NCBI GenBank assembly: GCA_033439765.1
Contig: JAULSN010000007.1
Location: 1,612,001 to 1,676,000 of the forward strand
Reading direction: 5' to 3'
Length of the DNA stretch: 64,000 nt
From: Lasiosphaeria ovina
Lineage: Eukaryota; Ascomycota; Sordariomycetes; Sordariales; Lasiosphaeriaceae
Below, in pieces: positions 1 to 10,714 of this stretch. The notes beneath the pieces were generated by a model. It saw only the letters and a program-made list of their open reading frames with translations. It was not told the origin of the DNA and did no database searches. Position 1 is the stretch's first letter; every line of letters begins with the position of its first letter. A program made the translations under genes and the position numbers.

Positions 1-1163
1 ACTCGCCGTCTTAGTTGCCAGATTCGGCGTTCAAGGTTCAAGTACGGTACCGTGAGGCTATGGGAAGGACGATATTAAAGAGGGAAAATTTGATATTTTT
101 CTATACTAATTGGAAATACAAATCCCAGAGGCTTCCCGCCATTTCCATGTGACGCGCGAGTCTCGGGGCTGGCTGACAGCTCTGACAGGCGGGCGTTGCC
201 TTGGACAGATGCCGCATGACGAGGGGAGCACCTCGAAGATGGGACGCAACGGCTTGACTTGGCCCTCACGGGCCCCGCAATTTCATCAGGGGTCCCCTCA
301 CCAGAAGTCGACAGTACAGTGCCTTGGGTGCATGGGCCAGGCCAGATGCATGTACAGTACAGTTGGCGGCAAAAAGTTTGAGTCCAAATTTTGTATCGCG
401 AATACGGCTAGCGGCTTACATGGTACTTAGTGCTGGATTCAAACTTTTTGCCGCCCACTGTACTGTACCTCTGACTTGGCGATAAGATAAGCCAAGAAGG
501 TTTCCGCACCGCCAAGGTCTCCCAACAAAAAGGGTTGGAGTCAGGTAGGTCAGCTTCCTTTAGAGTACGGGATACCTACTGTAGCCCAGGGTCTCTTTGC
601 CTCCCGGGCTGGTGCCTTGAACATCCGCCAGGCCCGTTATCCCGCCCGCCTGCCCGCCTCACCCAACTAAACTGAACGGAAGCACGAATGACGATGCGCC
701 AGCCCTAGGTGTGACTCTGCCTGTCTGCCAGCCTGTGACCGTCATCTGCCTAGAAGCGAGCAAGCAAGCAAGCAGCCGACCTGACCCGCGACGTCCCTCC
801 CCAGGCTGCCCTGCCTGCCCCGTGGCTCCCAGCCAACCAAACGAACAGGGCGCTGTTGCGGAATACCTTACCGACCTACCACCTCCCCTCGTGTGGGCTT
901 AGTAGCTGAGGTACATTGCCGAGTAATACATGGGCAAATACAAATACAGTGCACAGCTCCAATACCTTACCCATTTCTATTTTCCTCGTATATTCGGAGC
1001 TCTCCTCGTCCACCTCTCGCGCGAGTCCCCGTCCCCGCCTCGCCTCGCCTCGCCCGCCCACCGTTCCGAACTTACGTCAACTCTTCACCTCGGGGCGGAC
1101 AAGCCTCTTGACCTCCCTGCACCGACACAAACATACGCGATACGACACAACCAGCAAGCAACG
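1..1163. other. 5' intergenic region
   Basis: I see no supportable gene in this stretch. It holds the small inverted-repeat element at 360-460 and, from about 900 on, the pyrimidine-rich leader of the TLC-domain gene. An open frame runs in phase into the TLC gene from position 930, but its translation is low-complexity and unlike the family, so I treat it as leader. Confidence 0.6.
360..460. mobile_element. TA-flanked MITE (Tc1/mariner-pogo type)
   Basis: This is a 101-bp element whose two ends are inverted copies of each other. The left end reads CAGTTGGCGGCAAAAAG and continues for about 27 bp; the right end is its reverse complement with two mismatches. The dinucleotide TA lies immediately outside both ends (358-359 and 461-462), as expected for a Tc1/mariner-type TA target duplication. 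The central 45 bp has no coding capacity. I infer a non-autonomous miniature element mobilised in trans by a pogo/Fot1-like transposase; no such transposase is in the window. Confidence 0.75.
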
Positions 1164-2338
1164 ATGCGGGATCCGTTAGCCTTCTCGATCCCGGCTCTGA
1201 GCAAGGCCGTGCAGCCATGGGCGGACCGGCTGGCGTTCCCCGTGCTGCCGCTGCATGCCCACGAGGTGGTGGCCTCGGCGCTCTTCTACACGTTCGTGCA
1301 CGTCGTCGTGTCGCCGGCGCTGTCGAACCGCTTCTTCCCCAAGCACTACCCGCGGCACTCGCGCGCCAAGAAGGCCAACTGGGACGCCCACGTCGTCTCG
1401 CTCATCCAGAGCGTGATCATCAACTCCCTGGCGCTGTGGGTCATCTTCTTCGATGCCGAGCGCAAGTCGATGGACTGGCAGCAGCGCGTCTGGGGCTACA
1501 CGGGCTCGTCGGCCATGATCCAGGCGCTGGCCTGCGGTTACTTCGTCTGGGACCTGGCCATCACCCTGCTGAACCTCGACATCTTCGGCATCGGCCTGCT
1601 GGCCCACGCCGTCAGCGCCCTGGCCGTCTACTCGTTTGGATTTGTGCGTTTCTTCCCTCCAAATATCCTGCTCCGGGTCCGTTCTTTTCTGACAAGACAA
1701 CGCAGAGACCCTTCCTCAACTTCTACTCGCCCGTCTTCATCCTCTACGAGCTGTCGACGCCCTTCCTCAACATCCACTGGTTCTTCGACAAGCTGAACAT
1801 GACGGGCTCCAAGGCGCAGCTGTACAACGGCATCGCGCTGCTGGCTACCTTCTTCTCGTGCCGCCTGGTGTGGGGCAGCTACCAGTCGGTGCTGGTCTAC
1901 GCCGACATGTGGCGGGCCGTGCGCGGCTCGCCCGACGCCGTCTACGTAGCCGCCGCCGCCGCCGCCAACGCCGCCAGAAACTCGACGTACTTGCCGTTTG
2001 CCGACCCCGACGCTAACATGATGGCCTTCGTCACGGCCGCCGCCGAGCAGCCCGTGCCCGTGTGGCTGGCCCTCGTCTACGTCGCCAGCAACATCATCCT
2101 CAACACGCTCAACTGGCACTGGTTCTTCAAGATGATCACCGCCGTGCGGAAGCGCTTCGACCCTCCCAAGGGCGACGATGCTAGCAAGGCGGCCGTCAAG
2201 GAGGAGGAGAAGCCGTCGGCAGTCACCACTGCCGCGGGCGTCGTCCCGGGAAACAACTTGACGCACCGCAGGCAGCACTCCATCATCGAAGACGTGGTCC
2301 CAGATAGCGAGGAGCTCCGCGATGGAACCATCCAATGA
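1164..2338 (+). CDS. TLC-domain membrane protein (TLCD4/TMEM56-like)
   Basis: This two-exon gene (1164-1643, 1706-2338; 62-nt phase-0 GTGCGT...CAG intron with a CTGAC branch site) encodes about 370 aa. It is a polytopic membrane protein. Residues from about 30 on carry several hydrophobic helices with the TLC-family signature: an N-terminal helix near VVASALFYTFVHVVV, a basic KHYPRHSRAKKANWDAHVVS linker, a YFVWDL helix, a short helix pair around FYSPVFILYELSTPFLNIHWF, and a last NIILNTLNWHWFFKM segment. TLC proteins are related to ceramide synthases, but this subgroup lacks a shown enzymatic role; lipid sensing or membrane composition is the family-level guess. A 30-residue Ala-rich loop (AAAAAANAARNST) sits between late helices. 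The C-terminal 60 residues are polar and probably cytosolic. The start at 1164 is the first ATG giving a family-like N-terminus. The gene is convergent with the WD40 gene. Confidence 0.85.
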
Positions 2339-3142
2339 GACCTTGGGAGCCAGGGGGGGGCGGGAGCCAGGGGGGCGGGAGCGGGTAGCGAGTGGGAAGC
2401 GAACCGAGCCAAAGCTAGGCGAGCGAGCGAGTGAGGAATGGCGCTAGCTGACTTCACTTACTGACTGAGCTAACGGACGGGGTTGGGAACGTGTGCTTTT
2501 CAATTTATTGTTTTCTTGTTTAAACGCGTTGCATTTTCTATGCATATATACAACCCTTCTCCTTTTTAAACGACGTGGCTTGAACAAACCTTTAGGTTCC
2601 TGTTTTGTCATTGCTAATGTCCTTCCATGCGTGTTTGCTCGAGTGGGCAAAAATCACGTCATGTGTATGCACCAAGTCTCAAAGTATAATTCCAACTCCT
2701 TGCTTCTCTGTCTACCTTACCTAGGTAGGTAGGTAGGTAGGTAGGTAGGTAGTCGAGTACGTATGTATGTATTCTCAATCGAGTGCTGTAATTTGCCCAC
2801 CTACTTCCTTGCGCACCTGCTTTCTTGCCCACCTCCTTTCTTGCCCACCTACTTTCCGTTCAAAATACAAACACGCCTTTGTATGTGTGTACGCAAATTC
2901 GCCACAAATAAGAATGAAGAAAGGGAGATGAGAAACTTTGAAAACTTGAAAAAAGGAAAAGAAATAGTAAGAAGATTAAAAACAGAAAGAGAAACAGTTA
3001 ACTAGGTAGCCACCTCACGCCAAATTGCGTACGGTAAATACATACATGATCATGAGGGCATAAAAAAGGGGGTGGGCCTTGGTGCCAAAACCCCCCCCCC
3101 CCCATAAAAAAAACATTCAAATGGCCTCTGGTCAGGCTAAAT
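2339..3142. other. convergent intergenic region
   Basis: This is shared 3' flank of two convergent genes. It is AT-richer than the genes and carries a (GTAG)n microsatellite and a poly-C run near 3091. No gene is seen. Confidence 0.6.
2723..2752. repeat. (GTAG)n microsatellite
   Basis: About seven tandem copies of the tetranucleotide GTAG (written TAGG in another phase) are followed by TCGAG. It lies in 3' flank with no coding role visible. Confidence 0.9.
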
Positions 3143-5587
3143 TTACCACCCCGGCTGTTGAGCGGATGGAGGGGGGATGCCGGGCACCAGTCTGTCGTTC
3201 ATGGAGACGCCCATGGCCGGCTCGGCCTCATCGTCCTCGTTCTCGTTGAACGAGTGTACGGTGGCGGTGCCGCAATCCATCGTTGGGCCGTCCCACGACG
3301 AAGCTGCGGTGCGTATCTTGTTAGCCACAGTGCTCGATTAGACAAGGAAGAAGGAAAGGGAGGCGGGACGATGCATACCGACAAGCAGCGGCGCGTTGGG
3401 GTGCCAGCTGACGTCCCGGATCAGCGTCATCCAGCCGTCGTTGGCGGGGCGGCCGGCGTACGCGCGGACGCGGCGCCCCGGGCCGGGCCGCACGCCCCTG
3501 GTGTGCGACTTGACGTCGATCTTGGCCGCGAGGGTGGCGTCGAGGTTCCACACGTAGATGAAGCCGTCCTGGCTGCCCGAGTAGACGTAGTGCGAGTTGG
3601 TGCTGCCGGGCGGCGAGAAGTGGCAGCGGATCAGCGTGCGCTGGATCTTGTGGCCGCGGAACGTCACCAGCGAGTTGTCGTGCGGGTGCTTGAACCACTT
3701 GTTCTCGTCGTAGTCTTGCCACCGGTAGTCGTAGTCGTACTCGTGCGATCTCGTCACCCGCGTGGGGTCGACCTCCTCGAACCGCGACGTCGACATGGCC
3801 ATGCGCAGGTCCCAGAGCTTCATGCTCTGGTCCTTGCCGTTGCTGAGGATGTACCGCCCGTCCCCCTTGCTGTCGATATAGGTCAGGCCCTGGATGTGGC
3901 CCACGAAGGCGCCGGCCTCTCTGTTGTCGCCCATGCTCCTCGTGTCCCACACCTTGATGGTGCAGTCGTCGGAGCCCGAGTACAGGATGTGCGGCGACAG
4001 CTTGTCGGCAAAGCAAACGGCGTTCACGTCGTTGTGGTGTCCTACGACGTGGTGGATGGGCTGCCGCCGCTCAATGTCATATACCACGATGGAGTCGGCG
4101 CCCGTCCCGGCAACGAGGTGGCGGCCGTCGCCAGAGAAGCGGACGGAGAAGATGGCAAAGGAGTTTCGGGCCGTGTTCGCGCCTCGGTTCGTGGTGTCAG
4201 CAAGGTTGAGAGCATACGGATCGCCTGTGTCGTTGGGGTCGGTAGGTGCGAAGCAGACGTTGCTCTGAAGGGACGAGTAGACGAGCCACTTGTTGTCAGG
4301 GCTGAGATCTGCGTCAGTCAGGTTCCACTGGCCGAATGGAAGCGTGACTGTCTTGTAGTGCCTCCAGTTGTAGGGATTAGAAGTGTCGTATAGGCGCACG
4401 CGAAAGTCCTGAGACTTCATTTAGCGGGCAGCTCATCAAGGGCTGCGAGGTTCTGGCAGACTAACCCTGACACATGCATAAAAGAAGTTGCCGTCGTCGG
4501 AAAACTGCCCGCAGCAGACGGGATCGTCGTAGTGGATGATCATCTCGGGCTTTGACGAAGGTATCATTTGCTAGGACACGGTTAGGACTCCGGGGGAAGC
4601 ACAAGTCAGAAACACCTTTTACTTGCCTGAGCCATGAGGCCTTGTTGGATCTTGCGGCCATAGCCGGTCTCGATACCTAACTCGCGTTCGAATATTCGTC
4701 GGGCTAGTCTCTTGCTGTCGCGGTCTCTAGCGTCAAATGCGCCAAAGAGGCCAGACTCCATCAGTTTTCGGCCCTCGTCGCTCGGCACCTTTGGGAATCG
4801 GTTGGGGTCCAGGTCCCTCCTTCTCCTGGTCGACCACAGATCCACTTCTTCGTCGTCGTCAAAGATGACATGGCGGAGGTCTTGGCCTCGGAGAAGGCCC
4901 AAGATCTGGCGAATTGTCAAAAACCCCGGCCCAGTCCGTCCTGGAAAGACGAGTTAGTCACGCTGTCCCGCATGCTAAACGCCGATGAGTTTCCCCGAGT
5001 GGCGGGAGCATGCCGTGCATGCCGCGGCGCAGAATCGGCCTTGCTTACCGGCAATGATTCTCAAAATCCTCCGGTGCAAGTTGTTCTCGGCGCCCGCTTC
5101 AGCTCCGTCGCCGTCGATACCTTGACCGGGAATCTCCTGGATGAGGAGCTCCAGTTCGACCTCGCCGGCTTCGGCATCTAGTCACTAGTCAGAATGTGTG
5201 GTGGGGCGGGCAGCCGGGAAAACGAGCAGCTCGCTCATGCTCAGGCTTATGCTCATGCTCATGCTCATGTCAGAACGCACCCAAGTACTCATTTGCCTCG
5301 TCATCGTCTACATCTTCGTCTTCGTCGACATCCTCATCTTCGTCGACATAATCTCCGTCGTCGTCCTCGTCTTCATCTTCGTCCTCGACCTCGTCCTCGT
5401 CGGCATCCTCGCCACCCTCGGGCCGATCATGGTTATGGTAATGATCGTGGATGTGGCCCTGAAGCGTCGTGAACCAGTCGTGGTCGTCATCGTTGTCGTC
5501 ACCGGACTCGTGTTGGTGCTCGTGAGAGCTCACATAGGCCTCGCTATCATCGTCGGCGCCGGCCTCGGGATGCCCGGCGGTACTCAT
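3143..5587 (-). CDS. WD40 protein, DCAF11/LEC14B family (CUL4 substrate receptor-like)
   Basis: I model six exons on the minus strand: 5281-5587, 5049-5177, 4627-4940, 4466-4570, 3379-4408 and 3143-3303, giving 681 aa with all phases consistent. The N-terminal 100 residues are extremely acidic (Asp/Glu runs). Residues about 105-250 hold the conserved region LTIRQILGLLRGQDLRHVIFDDDEEVDLW (quoted in part by its features: LLRGQDLR, then acidic). WD40 repeats follow from about residue 285 to 645. Two repeats end in IKVWDTR and MKLWDLR, i.e. WDxR boxes used by DDB1-binding receptors. By family, DCAF11/WDR23 delivers substrates to the CUL4-DDB1 ubiquitin ligase; that role here is inferred. The last exon begins ASSWDGPTM, a conserved C-terminal signature of the family. 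The intron 4571-4626 appears to be GC-AG (donor CAG|GCAAGT). The start at 5587 is the only ATG in this first-exon frame near the acidic region. Confidence 0.85.
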
Positions 5588-6695
5588 TTTGGGCGCCTTG
5601 TCCTGACTCCCCCAATGCAATCAGCAAAGCGGGGCTGTGCGGCGAGATGGGCTGAGATGGGATGGGCGTTTGGCCAAATGGCACTTTTGGGGGGTCTAGC
5701 TAAAACCGGGAGTGAGACCGACAAGTTCAATTCCCGAGCGTTTGATGCACGTTGCAACCCGGAGCCTATGCTATGGGGGAAGACAAAGCACAAAGAATCC
5801 AACGTAAGAGGCGGCGGCAGAGGGGTTCAAACTAGGACTGGAACTCGAACGACGTCTAGTCGCAATGGAAGTTTTAGGTTAGGTAAAGCAAAGTCAGCAG
5901 TTGCCCGAGAGTATAACAGGGCAGCTGGATGATATTATTGGAAGTGTCAAGTGCTGCACCAGGCGTCGGCATCAAACATGTCTAGAGGCTGGTCCAAGTT
6001 GAGTAATGAGGCGTTCTCGGTCAAACGACGTCGGCATCTTCCATCCCACCCTAGACCCTAGTCCCAAGGCAGATGCAACGTGCAGAAGGTCCAAGTCCGC
6101 CCGCGATTCTGCGGTGACGACATGCGGCCGACAAATCGGAAGCTTCGTCCTCGGATGGTGGGGTCGTGCCGCGATACTAGCAGTACAAAATACAGAACTC
6201 GGACTTATCCGCGGAGTTACCAACACAGCGGGCAGAAGCGAGCAGGTACCTGCTTGGAAGGAAAAGATGAGTACAGCATTCTCAACGACGAGGGATATGA
6301 TTGACAAAGAGACATCAATATATTTCCCCTTCTTATCTGCTAGTATTGTACTTTTGGCGGTCTTCGGACTCGTTATGAACTCAGGTAACAGCTTAGGACT
6401 TGAAGCCCTAGTCCTCCAATGCCCACCGAAGCTTCGGATATCGAGACAGCAATACAAAGATCTCGTCGCAAACCAAACTACCATATACTATCCAATGCGA
6501 TTAAACTGGAAATAATAATTAAGCACCCAACGTTCTTAGGCCTTGGAGATATTCCCTTCGGCATCAGCCAGCATACCGGGGCCCGAGATCAAGCTTGTGG
6601 AACCATCCCAAGTGCTTGACAGCTGAGGTAGGTAGCAGGCAAAAGTGCGTTTGCTAATAGTTAAGACGACTGCGAAACCTCGAGGCAACTTACTC
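5588..6695. other. intergenic region
   Basis: This is the region between the WD40 gene promoter and the 3' end of the DUF7704-like gene. Overlapping frames of 170 codons exist on both strands near 5,970-6,515 but neither looks like protein, and I support no gene. Confidence 0.55.
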
Positions 6696-7443
6696 CTACT
6701 TCGCCTTTTTTCTCAACAATTGGGCTGGGTGCGGTTTATCAGGGCCAAAGAGCCCGAGAAAATATGCGGTCCGGGTGAAGAACAAGAACGCCTGCATCCC
6801 TAAATCAATACTAGCGCGATCACTCTAACCTCGCAAACTGGCAAAGACCAAGCTCTGCGAAAGCAAAAGACCTCAACAGGAGAGAGAACGAGAGAGAAAC
6901 CTACCGTGATCCCGATATTGCCCCACGCCAGAATATTCCAATCCGCGACGGCCAGCGCCTGGTCGCGGCCCAGGGCGAGACACGAGATGGCGACGTGGCC
7001 AATGTCGGCAAGCCACAGCGCGACCAGGTAGTTCCTGACGACCCTGGGCTCGCTCGTCGAGTAGAGCACGGCGACGGCTACCAAGAAGGCTAGCCCGTAG
7101 CAGTTGCCAAGCTGCCGGGCCACCACGCGGCTGTGCCCCGTCAGTGCGGTGAGCGCCGCGGCGGGCGTTCCCAGCTGCTCCGCCGTGAACCAATCCGGCC
7201 ACGCGATGGCGTAGATGGCGCCGAAGACACTTGACGAACAAACCAATTACCCTCTGCTGTTTCTGCTGGTTTATAAAAAGATAAAATAAAATAAAAGGCA
7301 AAGAAATAAAAGCCACCTTCCGCTTATTGGAGGGATAGACATGTGTGCCACACACAGAGAGGAAACACGCTGTTATCTTACAGTGAAATGGGCTCCGCGA
7401 TCGTGAACACGAACCGCGGAAACGTGGGCAACTGCGAGGCCAT
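6696..7443 (-). CDS. DUF7704-like small integral membrane protein
   Basis: Three exons (7382-7443, 6905-7229, 6696-6791) encode 160 aa; introns are 152 and 113 nt with GTAAGA and GTAGGT donors. The first exon gives MASQLPTFPRFVFTIAEPI, the second starts with GAIYAIAWPDWFTAEQ, and the third ends with FLFFTRTAYFLGLFGPDKP followed by a lysine-rich tail (RKKAK). Four hydrophobic segments are seen: FVFTIAEPISLVF, LAFLVAVAVLYS, NYLVALWLADIGHVAIS and the NILAWGN...FLFFTRTAYFLG pair. The EPIS motif, the DWF motif and the WGNIG motif match the fungal family I know as DUF7704, whose function is unknown. The gene is easy to miss because the start and stop lie in short exons. The splice sites fix the frame at both junctions. 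Confidence 0.75.
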
Positions 7444-8416
7444 AGCTGTCAGGTCTCTATTAATAAGATATTTAATACAATTGCACGTCAAGAGCGGCGT
7501 CTTTTCTACTCTTCGATCGATTGGCAAAAATGTGAGATTTCTACAAGTATGTAGCAGTATACAAAAAGAATGATGTCCCCGACAAGAGTCTCTAACTCGG
7601 GGTCGCGGTCTCGCGGATAGGACAGCACGGGCAGTGTGTTTGGCGTGCCAGCCGGCAAGGGCCCCATGTTTGGCAGTTGCGACTCTCTCTCTCTGACAGA
7701 GTGGGGCCTCAGTTTGCCGCCTCCCATAGAAAAGCGGGCCCTCAGCAAGCAGCAGCGGGGTCCAAGAGTGGGCCCCTCAAAAATCGCAGCCGTGCACGGA
7801 CCACACGAATTTGCTTAAATACGTGTGCCGGCAGCCTTCAATTCTCTTCCTCTTTTTCTTTTTTTCCCCATCCCAGTGCAGAGGTTTTACGTGTATCAGT
7901 GAGGATTCGTCCGAGATCACGTTTTTGCTAGTTGAAAACTACAACCCTGACCGCTCCTAGTTGGCTTCGGCCGGCTGGGGAATTTTTGGAACAACACTCA
8001 TTCTCTTTTCATCTCCGTCGGCCTGCGCGCAGGTCGAGGCGAAGAAGGGCTGATTTCGAGTAGTGAGGCGATCGACAGAGGAGAGGCATGCAAGTGAATG
8101 TCGCTGTGGTGGTCGCGTTGCTCTACACGTACTGAACTGGAGTATGATTTTCTGATGCCTACCTGCCTACATGCGTGCTCGACCTTGCTGACCCGTGACC
8201 CGTAGCTCCTGCGTCACGCAGGAGTTCGTTCACCTTCCTCAAATTTTGGGCGAAGCAGGTACACGACCGAGATTGGAAGCACCTCGACTCCCCCACCGCG
8301 AATGGAATTGATTAATGTTTGATGCAGTCACAGTTGCACGATTCGGTTGGATCCAATTTGTTTTACATTGCTTATTTACATTTGGAAGGACAAGAACTCT
8401 GACATGCACATGATTT
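7444..8416. other. intergenic region
   Basis: This holds the promoter of the DUF7704-like gene and the 3' flank of the pirin gene. I see no gene; a pyrimidine tract lies near 7840-7870. Confidence 0.55.
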
Positions 8417-9481
8417 TCACGCAGTGTCCAAAACGATGACCTCGGCTTCTTCCTCGCCGATGCTCTCGACCACGAGGCTGTCTCCGGCCGTGACGTCTTC
8501 CACGAACGCGCCGTCGCCCTCCTCGAGCTCCGCGTCCTCCCTCCCGTCGAGTCTGATCTTTGACTTGCCGCCCTTCGTCATGGGCAGGTGGATGTAGACC
8601 TTGCGTTTGGTCGCCCCCTCCGCCCCCGTCGCCTTGGCGCCGATTGTCCACTCGAATTCCGCGCCCGGGGCGATGATGCCGGCGGCCATGACCAGGTCGG
8701 CGTGGATGGGTATTGTGTCGGGGATGGTGGGCTCGGCCGCCTTTTCCTCCTCCGTGGTGGCCTCGACGCCGGCTTTGAGCGGGCTCAGGATGTTGACGAA
8801 GCCGTTACGCTTCTCGTCGTCGTCGAAGTGGCGCGTGTGATATCTGGGTGTCAGCCCGCGCGCCCAAGGCACAGCCCAGATCTGCAGGAAGTGCACCGTG
8901 TCCCGGTTGTGCTCGTTGAACTCGGAGTGGGCGATGCCCGTGCCGCCCGTCGTGAACTGCACATCCCCGCGGTGCATGCGGAAGAAGCGGTCCGACTGGC
9001 CGCCTTCGGCCCCCTTCTTGAGCATGGAGTCGCGGTGCGTCAGCTCGCCCGAGAGGATGTAGCTGAAGATCTCAAAGTTGTTGTGGCGGTGCGTGGGGAA
9101 GCCCGAGTTCGCCTTGACGCGGTCCTCGTTCAACACCCGCAGAGCCCCAAACCCCATGAGCTTGGGGTTGTGCCAGTCCGAGAAGCTGAAGGAATGATGC
9201 GTGTTGAGCCATCCGTGGTCGCCGTGCCCCCGGGCAGAAGACAAGTGGGTGGTGATTTTGGCGTTGTACAGAGTCTTGGACATTGTGTTCCTGGCTGCGT
9301 TGAGCATGGGTTGCTCGCTGGTTGAAGTTTCGATAGCTTGGAGCTGAGAGTCTGACAGGTGAGACGTGGTATACACTGAGAGAGGGCTACTCTTGAGCAA
9401 CGACTTGATCGTAGACGAGTTGTAGGAGATGATGGAAATTAGGACAACGAAAATCGACAGAGCAGTCACAAAGCGCCCCAT
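8417..9481 (-). CDS. pirin-like cupin protein with N-terminal hydrophobic anchor
   Basis: This single-exon gene encodes 354 aa from the ATG at 9481, or 288 aa from the ATG at 9283 (MSKTLYNAKI). The pirin core is clear: SARGHGDHGWLNTHHSFSF, then NPKLMGFGALRVLNEDRV, then the metal-site motif PTHRHNNFEIFSYILSGE, a DVQFTTGGTGIAHSEFNE segment and the pirin C-terminal cupin. The HRH pair (near residue 130 in the long form) and the H-x-E of GIAHSEFN correspond to the Fe-binding residues of human pirin and E. coli YhhW. Pirins act as quercetin 2,3-dioxygenases or as redox-sensitive nuclear cofactors; which applies cannot be read from sequence. The long form adds 66 residues starting with a strong hydrophobic stretch (FVTALSIFVVLISIISY), a likely signal anchor or mitochondrial leader. 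Both starts could be used. It is divergent from the acidic-protein gene. Confidence 0.9.
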   Translation of the reverse strand: MGRFVTALSIFVVLISIISYNSSTIKSLLKSSPLSVYTTSHLSDSQLQAIETSTSEQPMLNAARNTMSKTLYNAKITTHLSSARGHGDHGWLNTHHSFSFSDWHNPKLMGFGALRVLNEDRVKANSGFPTHRHNNFEIFSYILSGELTHRDSMLKKGAEGGQSDRFFRMHRGDVQFTTGGTGIAHSEFNEHNRDTVHFLQIWAVPWARGLTPRYHTRHFDDDEKRNGFVNILSPLKAGVEATTEEEKAAEPTIPDTIPIHADLVMAAGIIAPGAEFEWTIGAKATGAEGATKRKVYIHLPMTKGGKSKIRLDGREDAELEEGDGAFVEDVTAGDSLVVESIGEEEAEVIVLDTA

Positions 9482-10714
9482 TTATAGCAATGAGCAGAGG
9501 AGTGTTTTTTTCTTGTATCTAGCATCTAGATCTGACGAGAAGGAGCTCGCGCGCGGGCATTTCACGCTGATAACCCAATTCTTGGGCGAGCATGCCAAAT
9601 GCATCCCAGTAGCCTTTGCAGCTCAAGTACGGAATAATTGGTGCTTAAAAATCACCGTACCTCTTTCAGCGGCGATTGGCCAATCAGGTCTGCTTACTGA
9701 AGCTGCTGACGCTGGATTACCCATGATTACGGATGCGCCAAGCGCAACGTAATGGCGGGGTCCGTACCAGAATGGAAATCTTGGCGGAAATACGTTCTGA
9801 ACTGGCACTGAAGGAATCCTGAAGAGTATGACAGAATACGGAAACGTGTAAATTACAGACCAGCTTTATTCAGCAGCTCTTTAATGTCAAGTGGGTCGGC
9901 GAAGCAGAATGGATCACCCCCACCCTGTTCGTTGAACCGGACGACTTACACAGTAGACAATTTCCTCGAAACCTCAACCACCAAGCATCATCTGTGATCC
10001 AACCTGACCGCCTACCACGAGGATCAGCGGTATCTTTATTGCTTTTGCAGTCGTGGCACGGCAGACAAGCTTTTTGGTGCCGCATTTTTGTCTCGCTCGT
10101 CTTGGGACCAAGGTGTCTTGTTCATGCTCCTGTTTCTGTTCCTGCCTCTTACCTCTGGCCATGGGATGGAAACAAACGAAATGCTTCGGCTTCTGGCCGA
10201 TTTTGCTTCTTGTGACTCTCCCCGCCTCGGTACTGCGCGGGGTTCTTTTTTTGTTGGACATGTCGTCTTTCCGGGATTCTCAATCTCGTCGCCTCTCCTC
10301 CTTCTCCTTCTCTGACATCTTCGCTTTGTTTGACCCCGACTCGTTTGCCCTCGGCCGCCGTCCAAAGGCCCTGCCACCATTTGCGCAAACTAGGACGGCG
10401 GATAATGCCTTTGTGTTGTTTCCTGCCCATTTTGTGTCATCATTTTCCACGCATTGTCTCGAGTTGCTCATTTCAAGCCCGCGGCGTCAACGAGTTTTGA
10501 CCGCCCACCTAAACCTGCCTGTTTGCAGCAATCACTCCCACAACAAAAAACAACCAACACACTCTCAACCCCGCCACATCTAGCCGTCATCGGCTGTTGC
10601 TGCCCTGTAGGCAGGGTCGCTTTCTTTTCTGTTTCCTGTTCTTCTTTTCCGCCTCAAGTCTACAGTGTACCGGGGACCTTGCGTGCAAGGTCCCCGCCCG
10701 AGAGGAGAGGCGAA
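9482..10714. other. divergent promoter region
   Basis: This is shared upstream sequence of the pirin gene and the acidic-protein gene. Several short overlapping frames on both strands are unlike proteins. A frame stays open in phase from 10,454 to the ATG at 10,715 but gives no family-like sequence, so I treat it as leader. Confidence 0.55.

Noticed and set aside
5198..5932. 244-codon plus-strand frame opposite the WD40 gene's first exon
   Set aside because: It is the antisense shadow of the Asp/Glu-rich region (Val/Leu/Ile-rich repeats).
6006..6515. Opposing 170-codon frames between the WD40 and DUF7704-like genes
   Set aside because: Both strands are open over the same stretch, with no domain and no splice or context support for either.
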